From contig JBCCIN010000325.1 in the NCBI GenBank assembly GCA_039028235.1, forward strand, positions 1 through 6,129: a stretch of 6,129 bases of DNA, read 5' to 3'. Below are positions 1 through 5,906 of the stretch, piece after piece. Origin of the DNA: JANQPX01 sp039028235 (GTDB taxonomy: Bacteria; Pseudomonadota; Alphaproteobacteria; Geminicoccales; Geminicoccaceae). Made by a program: the position numbers and the translations under genes. The notes beneath the pieces are model-generated. The model ran no database searches. It was not told the origin of the DNA and was given only the letters and a program-made list of their open reading frames with translations. Position 1 is the first letter of the stretch. Each line of letters begins with the position of its first letter.

Positions 1-1353
1 ATAAAGGAACAACGGTGCCTCGTCGTCACTCTCGGTCCAGACATAGCCCCATTCAGGGCAGTCCTCGGGCTTCGTGCAGAGCCCCATTTCCCGATTGCTG
101 ATCGGCGTCGCGCCCATGGCGCGGGCAACTGCCTGCCCGCTGGCAAGACCCAGCGTCTTGCCGCGCTGAAGGTTGAGCGATGCGAGGCTCAGGACCTCGC
201 GATCAGGCAGCAGTTCCTCCTTCAGAAGATCCGCCGGCACGTCGCGACCGAGCATGACGAACTTCGGAATGCGCAGCATAGGCCTCGCCAGAAACCGGTC
301 GATTTTCCGGCTGACCTGCAGACCTTTGAACTGATCTTCGTCGTCGTCAAGATCGCCCTGGATCGACGACTCGAAGTCGAAAAAGCGGTCCCAATCGATC
401 TGGCGTTCGCTGGCAATCGGACGATGGCCGACCAGGCTGCGCTCAAGTTCCTTGGCGCTCAAGGGAAACAGGCGAACCCGGTCGGCATTTTCGTTCTCAT
501 TCAACGTATAGCGACCGCGCACGATGGAATGGCCGAAACGAAACGCCGCCGCCGAGAATTCGACAGGGATGATGCCCTGCTTGGCCATATCATCGTGATA
601 GAATTTCGGTCCGTTGGCCATGATGTCGTCGATCATGCCCTGCTGCACGAACGTCGGCAGGAAATCGGTCAGCGTCAGCGCCTGCCAATGGGCGACCGTG
701 AGCTTCCGGGCCTGATCGAACAGTTCATCCGCGCCCGCCTCGGCATTCTCCGCACGCAGTCGATCGACCATGACATTGTGAAACTGCATGGTCACAACGG
801 TCAGCTGCGCGAGGTTGTTGTTCTGATCGTTGCGATCGTCTGGAATACGCGCACGCCCTTCAGCGTCGCGCGGAAAGTCGCGCTCGTTGCCGATATCGTT
901 GCCGAGCAGCAGCTTGGCTGGATCGGTCGGATCGCGTGCGGCCGTCTTTTCCCCATGCGCATAGATGATGTCGAGATCGATCCAAGGCGTCACCCGATTG
1001 TCGAGCGCTTCGGGCTCGAAGGTCTTGTCGAGCTTGGAGACCTCATCCTTGGCAATGTCGTGGGTCAGCAACTGACCAACATAGGTGTGGCCGACGGGAA
1101 TACTCGAGTTATTGTCGGTGCCGCGAAACTGCGAGTCCTCCATGTAGGCCGGAAAGTCCTTGTCGTAGGATGACAGCCCGATATCGCGCAGTGCTGTATT
1201 CGCTGCGCTATGGGGCTCAAGATCCGGGAACAAGCGTCCGAACTTGAAATCTGTACTGCCAGCCTCGTCGGCCTTTGCGGCCGGTGTGGCGAAGCCGGCA
1301 ATCGCAAACGTCAACACTCCTAAGCAGAAACCCCGAACAATCCACATTGGCAT
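1..1353 (-). CDS. Secreted animal-type haem peroxidase (C-terminus cut by window edge)
   Basis: The open frame runs off the left edge, so 451 codons are visible without a stop. It encodes a member of the animal haem peroxidase superfamily (myeloperoxidase/peroxinectin-like; bacterial members exist), which uses haem and H2O2 to oxidise substrates. A signal peptide is clear: residues 1-28, a hydrophobic core and an AKA|DE cleavage site, so the protein should be exported. Family landmarks occur in order: GQLLTHDI with distal His98, TPWIDLD near 122-128, DDR with the probable catalytic Arg174, FHN at 191-193, RFGHS with proximal haem-ligand His275, SRKID near 348-352, and LNLQRGK...ASGQAVAR at 393-411. 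The mature visible part has only two cysteines, 426 and 432, which could form a disulfide. An acidic run (GDLDDDED) lies near 333-340. The positions that bind haem covalently in mammalian enzymes are Thr97 and Gln177 here. I chose the ATG at 1353 because GGAGGGG lies upstream; Met3 is a possible alternative. The substrate is unknown. Family assignment is firm; the specific role is not. Confidence 0.93.
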   Translation of the reverse strand, partial: MPMWIVRGFCLGVLTFAIAGFATPAAKADEAGSTDFKFGRLFPDLEPHSAANTALRDIGLSSYDKDFPAYMEDSQFRGTDNNSSIPVGHTYVGQLLTHDIAKDEVSKLDKTFEPEALDNRVTPWIDLDIIYAHGEKTAARDPTDPAKLLLGNDIGNERDFPRDAEGRARIPDDRNDQNNNLAQLTVVTMQFHNVMVDRLRAENAEAGADELFDQARKLTVAHWQALTLTDFLPTFVQQGMIDDIMANGPKFYHDDMAKQGIIPVEFSAAAFRFGHSIVRGRYTLNENENADRVRLFPLSAKELERSLVGHRPIASERQIDWDRFFDFESSIQGDLDDDEDQFKGLQVSRKIDRFLARPMLRIPKFVMLGRDVPADLLKEELLPDREVLSLASLNLQRGKTLGLASGQAVARAMGATPISNREMGLCTKPEDCPEWGYVWTESDDEAPLFLY

Positions 1354-1360
1354 TGACCAT

Positions 1361-1367
1361 CCCCTCC
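1361..1367 (-). promoter_or_regulatory. Ribosome binding site of the peroxidase gene
   Basis: GGAGGGG on the minus strand, with 7 nt between it and the ATG at 1353. It is the strongest Shine-Dalgarno sequence in the window. It favours this start over the out-of-frame ATG at 1360, which directly abuts the GGAGGGG and is too close to use it. Confidence 0.8.
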
Positions 1368-1521
1368 GGATTTTCGACTGCCGGACGCAATGAAGAACAA
1401 TGCCGACACTGTCGAAACTGCAACCTCAAAGCGATTATTTAGGACAAGCTGAAAAAACCTTGAGTTAATCAAATAAAAAGGTCAACTATAACAAAATACA
1501 TTGGGAACGAGGATTTTTATT

Positions 1522-1550
1522 TTGACATTTTCTTAGGTGTTATTTCAAAT
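1522..1550 (+). promoter_or_regulatory. Candidate sigma70 promoter for trmFO
   Basis: A perfect -35 hexamer TTGACA (1522-1527), a 17-nt spacer, and TCAAAT (1545-1550) as -10, matching TATAAT at four of six positions. Transcription would start near 1557 and give a leader of about 180 nt before trmFO. This is seen by eye only; the -10 is mediocre and AT-rich DNA yields chance matches. Confidence 0.4.
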
Positions 1551-1560
1551 TTTTATTTGA
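1545..1560. promoter_or_regulatory. Operator-like dyad TCAAAT-N4-ATTTGA
   Basis: A perfect 6-bp inverted repeat with a 4-nt TTTT spacer. Its left arm coincides with the proposed -10 hexamer of the rightward promoter, a position where a bound repressor would block RNA polymerase. I cannot assign it to a known regulator: it matches neither the FNR box nor a Fur/Irr-type element that I know. Confidence 0.35.
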
Positions 1561-1692
1561 TTTGACTGATCATAGACTTGCGCAATTTTCTCGATCCGAG
1601 AGTTCACTTCGAGATTTCCAGCACTGGCGACCCTTTCACGTCTTGAGCTAGGGCACAAATGGGGATTGATGGTCTTGACGTGCCCGATTGCA

Positions 1693-1714
1693 GGCGGTCA
1701 TGTGGATGACCGTC
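1693..1714 (+). promoter_or_regulatory. Hairpin in the trmFO leader
   Basis: GGCGGTCAT and ATGACCGTC pair over nine positions (eight Watson-Crick pairs and one G-U) around a GTGG loop. The hairpin ends 25 nt before the trmFO ATG, and no T-run follows, so it is not a typical terminator. It could affect ribosome access to the weak GGGA ribosome binding site at 1729-1732, or stabilise the mRNA. A second weaker dyad, GGGCAC (1651-1656) with GTGCCC (1680-1685), lies just upstream. Confidence 0.4.
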
Positions 1715-1739
1715 GCTATCGTCTTCATGGGAACCCCTG

Positions 1740-3113
1740 ATGTCCGTGCACATTATCGGCGGCGGCCTTGCCGGCAGCGAAGCGGCTTGGCAGCTTGCGA
1801 AAGCGGGTGTCGCCGTCACGATTCACGAAATGCGCCCGGTTCGCGCCACTGACGCGCATAAGACCGGGACGCTGGCCGAGCTGGTCTGCTCCAACTCCTT
1901 TCGATCCGACGATGCGATGAACAACGCGGTCGGCCTCCTTCACGAGGAGATGCGCCGGCTCGACTCGCTCATCATGTCCTCTGGCGATGCCCACAAGCTA
2001 CCGGCCGGCGGCGCGCTCGCAGTCGACCGCGACGGGTTCGCGTCGGCGGTTGAGACCGCGCTTGAGGCCGAGCCTCTGATCACCATCGTCAGGGACGAGA
2101 TCGACGCCTTGCCGGCATCGGACAGCGGCCTTTACATCGTCGCCACCGGCCCGCTGACATCCGCACCGCTCGCCCAGTCCATCCGTGAAGCGACCGGGGA
2201 GGAAGCGCTCGCCTTCTTCGATGCGATCGCGCCAATCGCCTATCGGGAAAGCATCGATTTCGATGTCGCCTGGTTTCAGTCCCGCTATGACAAGCCAGGC
2301 CCGGGCGGATCGGGCGCCGACTACATCAACTGCCCGCTCGACGAGGCGCAGTACGACGCTTTCATCGACGCCATCCTCGAAGGCGAGGGTCACGACTTCA
2401 AGGATTGGGAGACGTCCACACCCTATTTCGAAGGCTGTCTGCCGATCGAGGTGATGGCGGCACGCGGCCGGGAAACGTTGCGCTTCGGCCCGATGAAGCC
2501 GGTCGGACTCACCGATCCGAGGACGGGTCGCCAGTCCCACGCCGTGGTGCAGCTTCGTCAGGATAACGCGCTCGGCACGCTGTTCAACATGGTCGGCTTT
2601 CAGACCAAGCTCACCTATGGCGAACAGAAGAAGATTTTTCGGACGATACCCGGCCTGGAGAGTGCCGAGTTTGCGAGACTCGGCGGCCTTCACAGAAACA
2701 CGTTCATCAACAGTCCGAAGCTGCTGGATGGCGAACTCCGCCTGAAATCCCGCCCTCACATCCGCTTTGCCGGCCAGATCACCGGCTGCGAAGGCTATGT
2801 CGAGAGCGCCGCCGTCGGCCTTATGGCCGGACGCTTCGCCGCCGCCCAGACACTTGGGCAGCCGATCGCCGCACCGCCGCCGACCACAGCGATGGGCGCG
2901 CTCCTCAACCATATCACCAAGGGTGCCGACGCCTCGACCTTCCAGCCGATGAACATCAACTTCGGCCTGTTTCCACCGCTTGCCGAAAAGACCAAGAAGC
3001 GTGAGCGCAAGCCCGCTATGGCGAGGCGAGCCCTCGCCGACCTCGACGCCTGGGCAGGCGCGGCCTGCACCGTTGACTTAGATCGCGTGGTCATCTCCGA
3101 AGCTCAGGTCTGA
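1740..3113 (+). CDS. trmFO: Methylenetetrahydrofolate--tRNA (uracil-5-)-methyltransferase TrmFO
   Basis: A 457-residue cytoplasmic flavoprotein that makes 5-methyluridine at position 54 of the tRNA T-loop, taking the carbon from methylenetetrahydrofolate with reduced FAD. It replaces the S-adenosylmethionine-dependent TrmA in many bacteria. The N-terminus has the FAD-binding Rossmann loop (IIGGGLAGSEAAW, residues 5-17). The family signatures ELVCSNSFRSD (47-57, Cys50), DYINCP (194-199, Cys198) and FEGCLPIEVMA (230-240, Cys233) follow, then GFQTKLTYGEQ, ITGCEGYVESAAVGLMAGR and NINFGLFPPL near the C-terminus. By motif, Cys50 and Cys233 match the two cysteines implicated in catalysis in Bacillus subtilis TrmFO. 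Length is normal for the family. The ATG at 1740 places the usual short lead-in before the Rossmann strand; its only Shine-Dalgarno-like element is a weak GGGA 7 nt upstream. The gene appears monocistronic, divergent from the peroxidase and convergent with radC. Nothing looks broken. Confidence 0.97.
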   Translation: MSVHIIGGGLAGSEAAWQLAKAGVAVTIHEMRPVRATDAHKTGTLAELVCSNSFRSDDAMNNAVGLLHEEMRRLDSLIMSSGDAHKLPAGGALAVDRDGFASAVETALEAEPLITIVRDEIDALPASDSGLYIVATGPLTSAPLAQSIREATGEEALAFFDAIAPIAYRESIDFDVAWFQSRYDKPGPGGSGADYINCPLDEAQYDAFIDAILEGEGHDFKDWETSTPYFEGCLPIEVMAARGRETLRFGPMKPVGLTDPRTGRQSHAVVQLRQDNALGTLFNMVGFQTKLTYGEQKKIFRTIPGLESAEFARLGGLHRNTFINSPKLLDGELRLKSRPHIRFAGQITGCEGYVESAAVGLMAGRFAAAQTLGQPIAAPPPTTAMGALLNHITKGADASTFQPMNINFGLFPPLAEKTKKRERKPAMARRALADLDAWAGAACTVDLDRVVISEAQV

Positions 3114-3114
3114 G

Positions 3115-3157
3115 CGCCTCGTCGCTGGGATACGACCGCATAGCCGCGAGCGAGGCG
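3115..3157. terminator. Dyad directly after trmFO, possible transcription end
   Basis: CGCCTCG (3115-3121), just past the trmFO stop, pairs perfectly with CGAGGCG (3151-3157), with a 29-nt loop between. There is no T-run after it, so it is not a canonical intrinsic terminator. Its place between convergent genes makes a transcription-end role plausible but unproven. Confidence 0.3.
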
Positions 3158-3176
3158 ACAACGGTCGACGTCGACG

Positions 3177-3193
3177 AGGTGGCCGTGCCACCT
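3177..3193. terminator. Short GC-rich hairpin overlapping the radC stop
   Basis: AGGTGGC and GCCACCT form a perfect 7-bp stem with a CGT loop. The right arm overlaps the radC stop codon (3192-3194). On the plus strand a TTTT follows only about 12 nt later, and on the minus strand there is no T-run. It could act as a bidirectional end hairpin between trmFO and radC, but its identity as a terminator is inference. Confidence 0.35.
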
Positions 3194-4238
3194 AGAGGAG
3201 GGATTCGCTTTTGAAGCTTAGATGGCGGTCCTTGCCGATGATCAGGTGGTCGTGGAGGCTGATCCGGATTGGCGCGAGGGCGGCCTCGACCTGCCGGGTC
3301 ATCTCGATATCAGCCCGCGACGGGGTCGGGTCCCCGCTCGGGTGGTTATGCACCATGATAATGGCGGACGCGCCGAGTTCGAGGGCGCGTTTCGTGATCT
3401 CGCGCGGGTAGAGCGGTGTGTGATCGACGGTGCCGCGTTGCTGCACCTCGTCGCGGATCAGGATGTTCTTCTTGTCGAGGAACAGCACCCGGAACTGCTC
3501 GATCGGCTCGTGGCCGAGTGCCACCTTCAGATAGTCGAGCAGCGCCTGCCAGGAAGAGAGCACCGGCCGCGCCTTCACGTCCTCGGCGAGCACACGCTCG
3601 AGGAGACGCTGCATTACCTTCAGATGGGTGACGGTGAACTGGCAATCGGTCCTGATGCGCTCGGCCTGCGAGCCGCTGTCCGCTCGGATCGACGCCTCAA
3701 GGCGTTCCGGCGCCGCGGCGAGCACGCCGCCAAGCGAGCCGAATTCGTCCAGCAGTCGCTTGGCCAATGGTTTGACGTCGATATAGCGGATACTGAAGAA
3801 CAGCAGTAGCTCGAGCAGCTCATAGTCCGGCATGCCCTCGCCGCTGCTCTCGCGAAATCGAGCACGCAGCCGCTCGCGATGCCCATGATAATGCGGGCCT
3901 TGCGCAGGCCTGCCCGACGCGGGCCATGCTGACTTGGCGGGACTCGACATGGAGGTGTCGAAGAGGATTGGGGCTTCGGCGAAGCCTGGCGCAGCCTCTA
4001 CCCTACCGTTGTCATCGAAAGCTTGGCAAAGGCGTTCGATCATGGCGGCGTCATCGAACACCCAGGCACCGCGGCTCTTGCTCCAGCGGCCGCCATGGGC
4101 CTTCAGTGTTTCCTTGTGATGGAAGGTATTGCCGCTCACCACATAGGCGCCATGTGCATCCCCTCGTGGATCACGAGCGATATGCAGGCCTGCCCCCGCC
4201 AGCGCGGTGGATGTCGACGGGAGGGCAGGTTCTACCAT
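3192..4238 (-). CDS. radC: RadC-family JAMM domain protein with N-terminal extension
   Basis: This encodes 348 residues, against about 225 for a standard RadC. Residues from about 116 onward are a normal RadC: HYHGHRERLRARF, the helical N-terminal part (YELLELLLFF...), then the MPN+/JAMM domain with Glu264, the HNHPSGDPTPSRAD motif (His297, His299, Ser307, Asp310) and the ending DHLIIGKDRHLSF. The zinc-ligand set of a JAMM metalloprotease-like site is complete. RadC was named for DNA repair, but that role is disputed and its substrate is unknown. Residues 1-115 are extra: a small module (GNTFHHKETLKAHGGRW to WVF, about 36-61) and a Pro/Ala/Ser-rich linker. The ATG at 4238 overlaps the end of map by 7 nt, suggesting translational coupling. 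A longer open frame reaches 4379 but lies inside map. The internal ATG at 3950 would give a plain RadC but lacks a ribosome binding site. Family certain; start probable. Confidence 0.9.
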   Translation of the reverse strand: MVEPALPSTSTALAGAGLHIARDPRGDAHGAYVVSGNTFHHKETLKAHGGRWSKSRGAWVFDDAAMIERLCQAFDDNGRVEAAPGFAEAPILFDTSMSSPAKSAWPASGRPAQGPHYHGHRERLRARFRESSGEGMPDYELLELLLFFSIRYIDVKPLAKRLLDEFGSLGGVLAAAPERLEASIRADSGSQAERIRTDCQFTVTHLKVMQRLLERVLAEDVKARPVLSSWQALLDYLKVALGHEPIEQFRVLFLDKKNILIRDEVQQRGTVDHTPLYPREITKRALELGASAIIMVHNHPSGDPTPSRADIEMTRQVEAALAPIRISLHDHLIIGKDRHLSFKSESLL

Positions 4239-5053
4239 GGAGGATGATGAGCCCCCGCCGGCGACAGCGTGAACACCTCGACACCGTCTTCGGTCACACC
4301 GACCGTATGCTCGAACTGCGCGGATGCCTTGCCATCCTTGGTCGTGACCGTCCAGCCATCGCGCTTGTTCAGCTTGCACTCATAGGTGCCGACATTGACC
4401 ATCGGCTCGATGGTGAACAGCATGCCCGGCTCCAGAACGGCCCCGGTGCCCGGCTTGCCATAATGAAGGATACTCGGCGCATCGTGGAACACGCGGCCGA
4501 TGCCATGGCCACAATAATCGCGCACCACGGAAAAGCCGCGGGCTTCGACGAAGCTCTGAATCGCATGGCCGAGATCGCCGAGCGTGGCGCCGGGGCGCAC
4601 CGCCTCGATGCCCTTCCATAGTGCCTCAAACGTCGTCTGGCAGAGCTTGACCCGCTGGGTCACCGGCTCGTCGGCGAAATACATGCGGCTGCTGTCGCCG
4701 TACCAGCCATCGAGGATGACCGTCACGTCGATGTTCAGGATATCGCGCCTCGCCAGCCTGGCGGCGCTGGGAATACCATGACAGACGACCTCGTTCAGCG
4801 AGATGCAGGTAGCCTTGGGATAGCCGCGATAGCCGAGCGGAGCCGGCGTCGCCCCGTGATCCAGGATGAACTCATGGCAGATCCGGTTCAGCTCGTCCGT
4901 GGTGACGCCCGGACGCACATGGTCACCGATCATGTCGAGAGTTTCCGCGGCCAGCCTGCCGGCACGGCGCATGCCCTCGAAGGCCACTGCCCCGTGGATC
5001 GGAATTTGCCCGCTGCGCTCGGCGCGATCTCTCATCTTCACCTGATCTTGCAT
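4232..5053 (-). CDS. map: Type I methionine aminopeptidase
   Basis: A 273-residue cytoplasmic metalloenzyme that removes the initiator methionine from new proteins when the second residue is small. The pita-bread fold markers are all present: NEVVCHGIP with substrate-binding His92, NIDVTVILDGWYGDSS carrying metal ligands Asp109 and Asp120 (11 residues apart, as in E. coli), GHGIG with His183, TIEPM with Glu216 and FEHT with Glu248. There is no N-terminal zinc-finger extension, so it is a plain type Ia enzyme. The start is uncertain: the ATG at 5053 has no good ribosome binding site, whereas Met7 (ATG at 5035) follows AGGTG at a short spacing; either leaves an N-terminal arm of usual size. It begins 17 bp after sfsA and overlaps radC by 7 nt, so the three genes are probably co-transcribed. 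Confidence 0.97.
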   Translation of the reverse strand: MQDQVKMRDRAERSGQIPIHGAVAFEGMRRAGRLAAETLDMIGDHVRPGVTTDELNRICHEFILDHGATPAPLGYRGYPKATCISLNEVVCHGIPSAARLARRDILNIDVTVILDGWYGDSSRMYFADEPVTQRVKLCQTTFEALWKGIEAVRPGATLGDLGHAIQSFVEARGFSVVRDYCGHGIGRVFHDAPSILHYGKPGTGAVLEPGMLFTIEPMVNVGTYECKLNKRDGWTVTTKDGKASAQFEHTVGVTEDGVEVFTLSPAGAHHPPW

Positions 5054-5070
5054 GACATTTCAACCATAGG

Positions 5071-5769
5071 TTATATATCGATCGGCAAGGAGGATGCCAG
5101 AACTATTTCGTCCAGACCGATCGAGCAGTCCCGACAAAGCGCCTCGACTCCGCCCTTCAGCGCATCATCGAACGCGGCCGCATAGACCGGATCGATATCC
5201 GCAGCCAAGCAGAACGCATTGCAATCCGACCTTTGTACCACATAAGCAATCACCGCGCGCGCGCCAGAGGCGGCCTGTCGTTTCAATGCGCCCAGATGCT
5301 TAGCCCCGCGTGCCGTGATGCAATCCGGAAACTCGGCCCAGGCATCGCGCTTCAAATGGACGTTCTTGATTTCGACATAGCAGGGCGGGCGATCATCCGC
5401 CTCTAGAAGCAGATCGATCCTGCAGCCATTGTCGTACGCGACCTCGCGCCGAATGCGCTGATAGCCAGCCAGCTCGGGCACGGCATCGGCGCGGATCGCT
5501 TCCTCCATAATGCGGTTCGGATGCATGGTGTTGATGCCCACCAGCCCCCCGTCCGCCTCCACCAGTTCCAGGGTGAGCGGCAGCTTTCGTGCCTTGTTCT
5601 TCGAACGCGACAGCCATACCACCTCGTCAGGATGGTCGAGCCCGAGCATGCGCCCAGGGTTCGGGCAATGCACCGTCGTCTCCTCGCCGTTTTCGAGAAC
5701 GACGTCGGCGAGAAAGCGCTTGTAGCGCTTGATGAGGCGTCCTTTGATTAGGGGGCTTGGCCACTGCAT
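5071..5769 (-). CDS. sfsA: SfsA family protein (sugar fermentation stimulation homologue)
   Basis: This encodes 232 residues, the usual SfsA size. The N-terminus (LIKGRLIKRYKRFLADV) and the segments CPNPGRM, INTMHPN and FPDCITARGAKHLGAL are family signatures. The core resembles a PD-(D/E)xK nuclease fold: Asp119 in GCRID, then Glu133 and Lys135 in YVEIKN. E. coli SfsA binds DNA and was first noted for stimulating maltose use; a nuclease activity is suggested by the fold, and the physiological role is unsettled. The frame stays open up to an ATG at 5871, but those 34 extra residues do not resemble SfsA and would run far into the divergent promoter region. I therefore chose the ATG at 5769, which has TAGGT upstream (AGG 7 nt from the ATG). 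It is the first gene of the probable sfsA-map-radC operon. Confidence 0.94.
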   Translation of the reverse strand: MQWPSPLIKGRLIKRYKRFLADVVLENGEETTVHCPNPGRMLGLDHPDEVVWLSRSKNKARKLPLTLELVEADGGLVGINTMHPNRIMEEAIRADAVPELAGYQRIRREVAYDNGCRIDLLLEADDRPPCYVEIKNVHLKRDAWAEFPDCITARGAKHLGALKRQAASGARAVIAYVVQRSDCNAFCLAADIDPVYAAAFDDALKGGVEALCRDCSIGLDEIVLASSLPIDI

Positions 5770-5906
5770 GCCGCAACCTAGCGAAACCCCATCGCCGCGA
5801 CAATGCAGGCAGACACGGCCCGCGCCGTTCACTTGCCTTGGCTTGATGCCGACGATTGCGTTAGCTTCCAATGGTCGAGCACGATACGCACCGCCGGGAA
5901 AGCGCT
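5770..5906. promoter_or_regulatory. Divergent promoter region between sfsA and the cinA-type gene
   Basis: These 137 bp separate two outward-facing genes, so both promoters are expected here. It is GC-rich, and I could not pick convincing -35/-10 pairs on either strand. The call rests on gene arrangement only. Confidence 0.4.

Larger units (their letters stand above)
1467..1562. repeat. 13-bp inverted repeat flanking an AT-rich core, plus a third partial copy
   Basis: AATCAAATAAAAA at 1467-1479 is the exact reverse complement of TTTTTATTTGATT at 1550-1562, with 70 bp between the arms. A third copy of the 9-bp core TTTTTATTT occurs in direct orientation at 1514-1522, followed by TGAC. Three copies in under 100 bp could be binding sites of one regulator, but simple A/T bias makes short matches easier, so the functional reading is tentative. 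Confidence 0.55.
1354..1739. other. Divergent intergenic region with AT-rich core
   Basis: These 386 bp lie between the peroxidase (leftward) and trmFO (rightward). I find no credible gene in them. Positions 1441-1560 contain only 32 G or C in 120 bases, in sharp contrast to the GC-rich coding DNA on both sides. The segment carries A- and T-tracts, a long inverted repeat, an operator-like dyad, one good rightward sigma70-like promoter and a strong hairpin just upstream of trmFO, each listed separately. No convincing leftward promoter was found, although the peroxidase transcript must start here or read through from elsewhere. Such AT-rich islands often mark promoters, bending or silencer-protein binding; that is inference. 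Confidence 0.75.

Noticed and set aside
424..1173. 249-codon plus-strand open frame
   Set aside because: It is exactly antisense to the peroxidase, which has clear family motifs and a signal peptide. Its translation shows no recognisable domain and no separate ribosome binding site.
1460..1472. FNR/CRP-like palindrome TTGAGTTAATCAA
   Set aside because: The half-sites TTGA and TCAA are present but separated by five bases; the FNR box needs six between them. A chance match in AT-rich DNA is likely.
1480..1485. TTGACC on the minus strand as -35 for the peroxidase
   Set aside because: No acceptable -10 lies 15-18 nt downstream; the nearest good hexamer (AATAAT at 1439-1434) is 40 nt away.
1604..1994. 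Two minus-strand small frames (1604-1819 and 1725-1994) near the trmFO start
   Set aside because: Both lie partly antisense to the trmFO N-terminus, and neither gives a recognisable protein.
1998..2912. 304-codon minus-strand open frame opposite trmFO
   Set aside because: It is an antisense shadow of a well-supported gene in GC-rich DNA. The translation is Arg/Gly/Ala-rich and has no family features.
3222..3809. 195-codon plus-strand open frame opposite radC
   Set aside because: It mirrors the JAMM domain coding region of radC. Such long antisense frames are expected at this GC content.
3926..4621. 231-codon plus-strand frame spanning the radC/map junction
   Set aside because: It runs antisense to two supported genes, its translation changes character at the junction, and it has no domain signal.
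5770..5871. N-terminal extension of SfsA to an ATG at 5871
   Set aside because: The extra 34 residues are unlike SfsA, which starts with MQWPSPLIKGRLIKRYKRF here. The extension would occupy most of the divergent promoter region, and the downstream ATG has a ribosome binding site.
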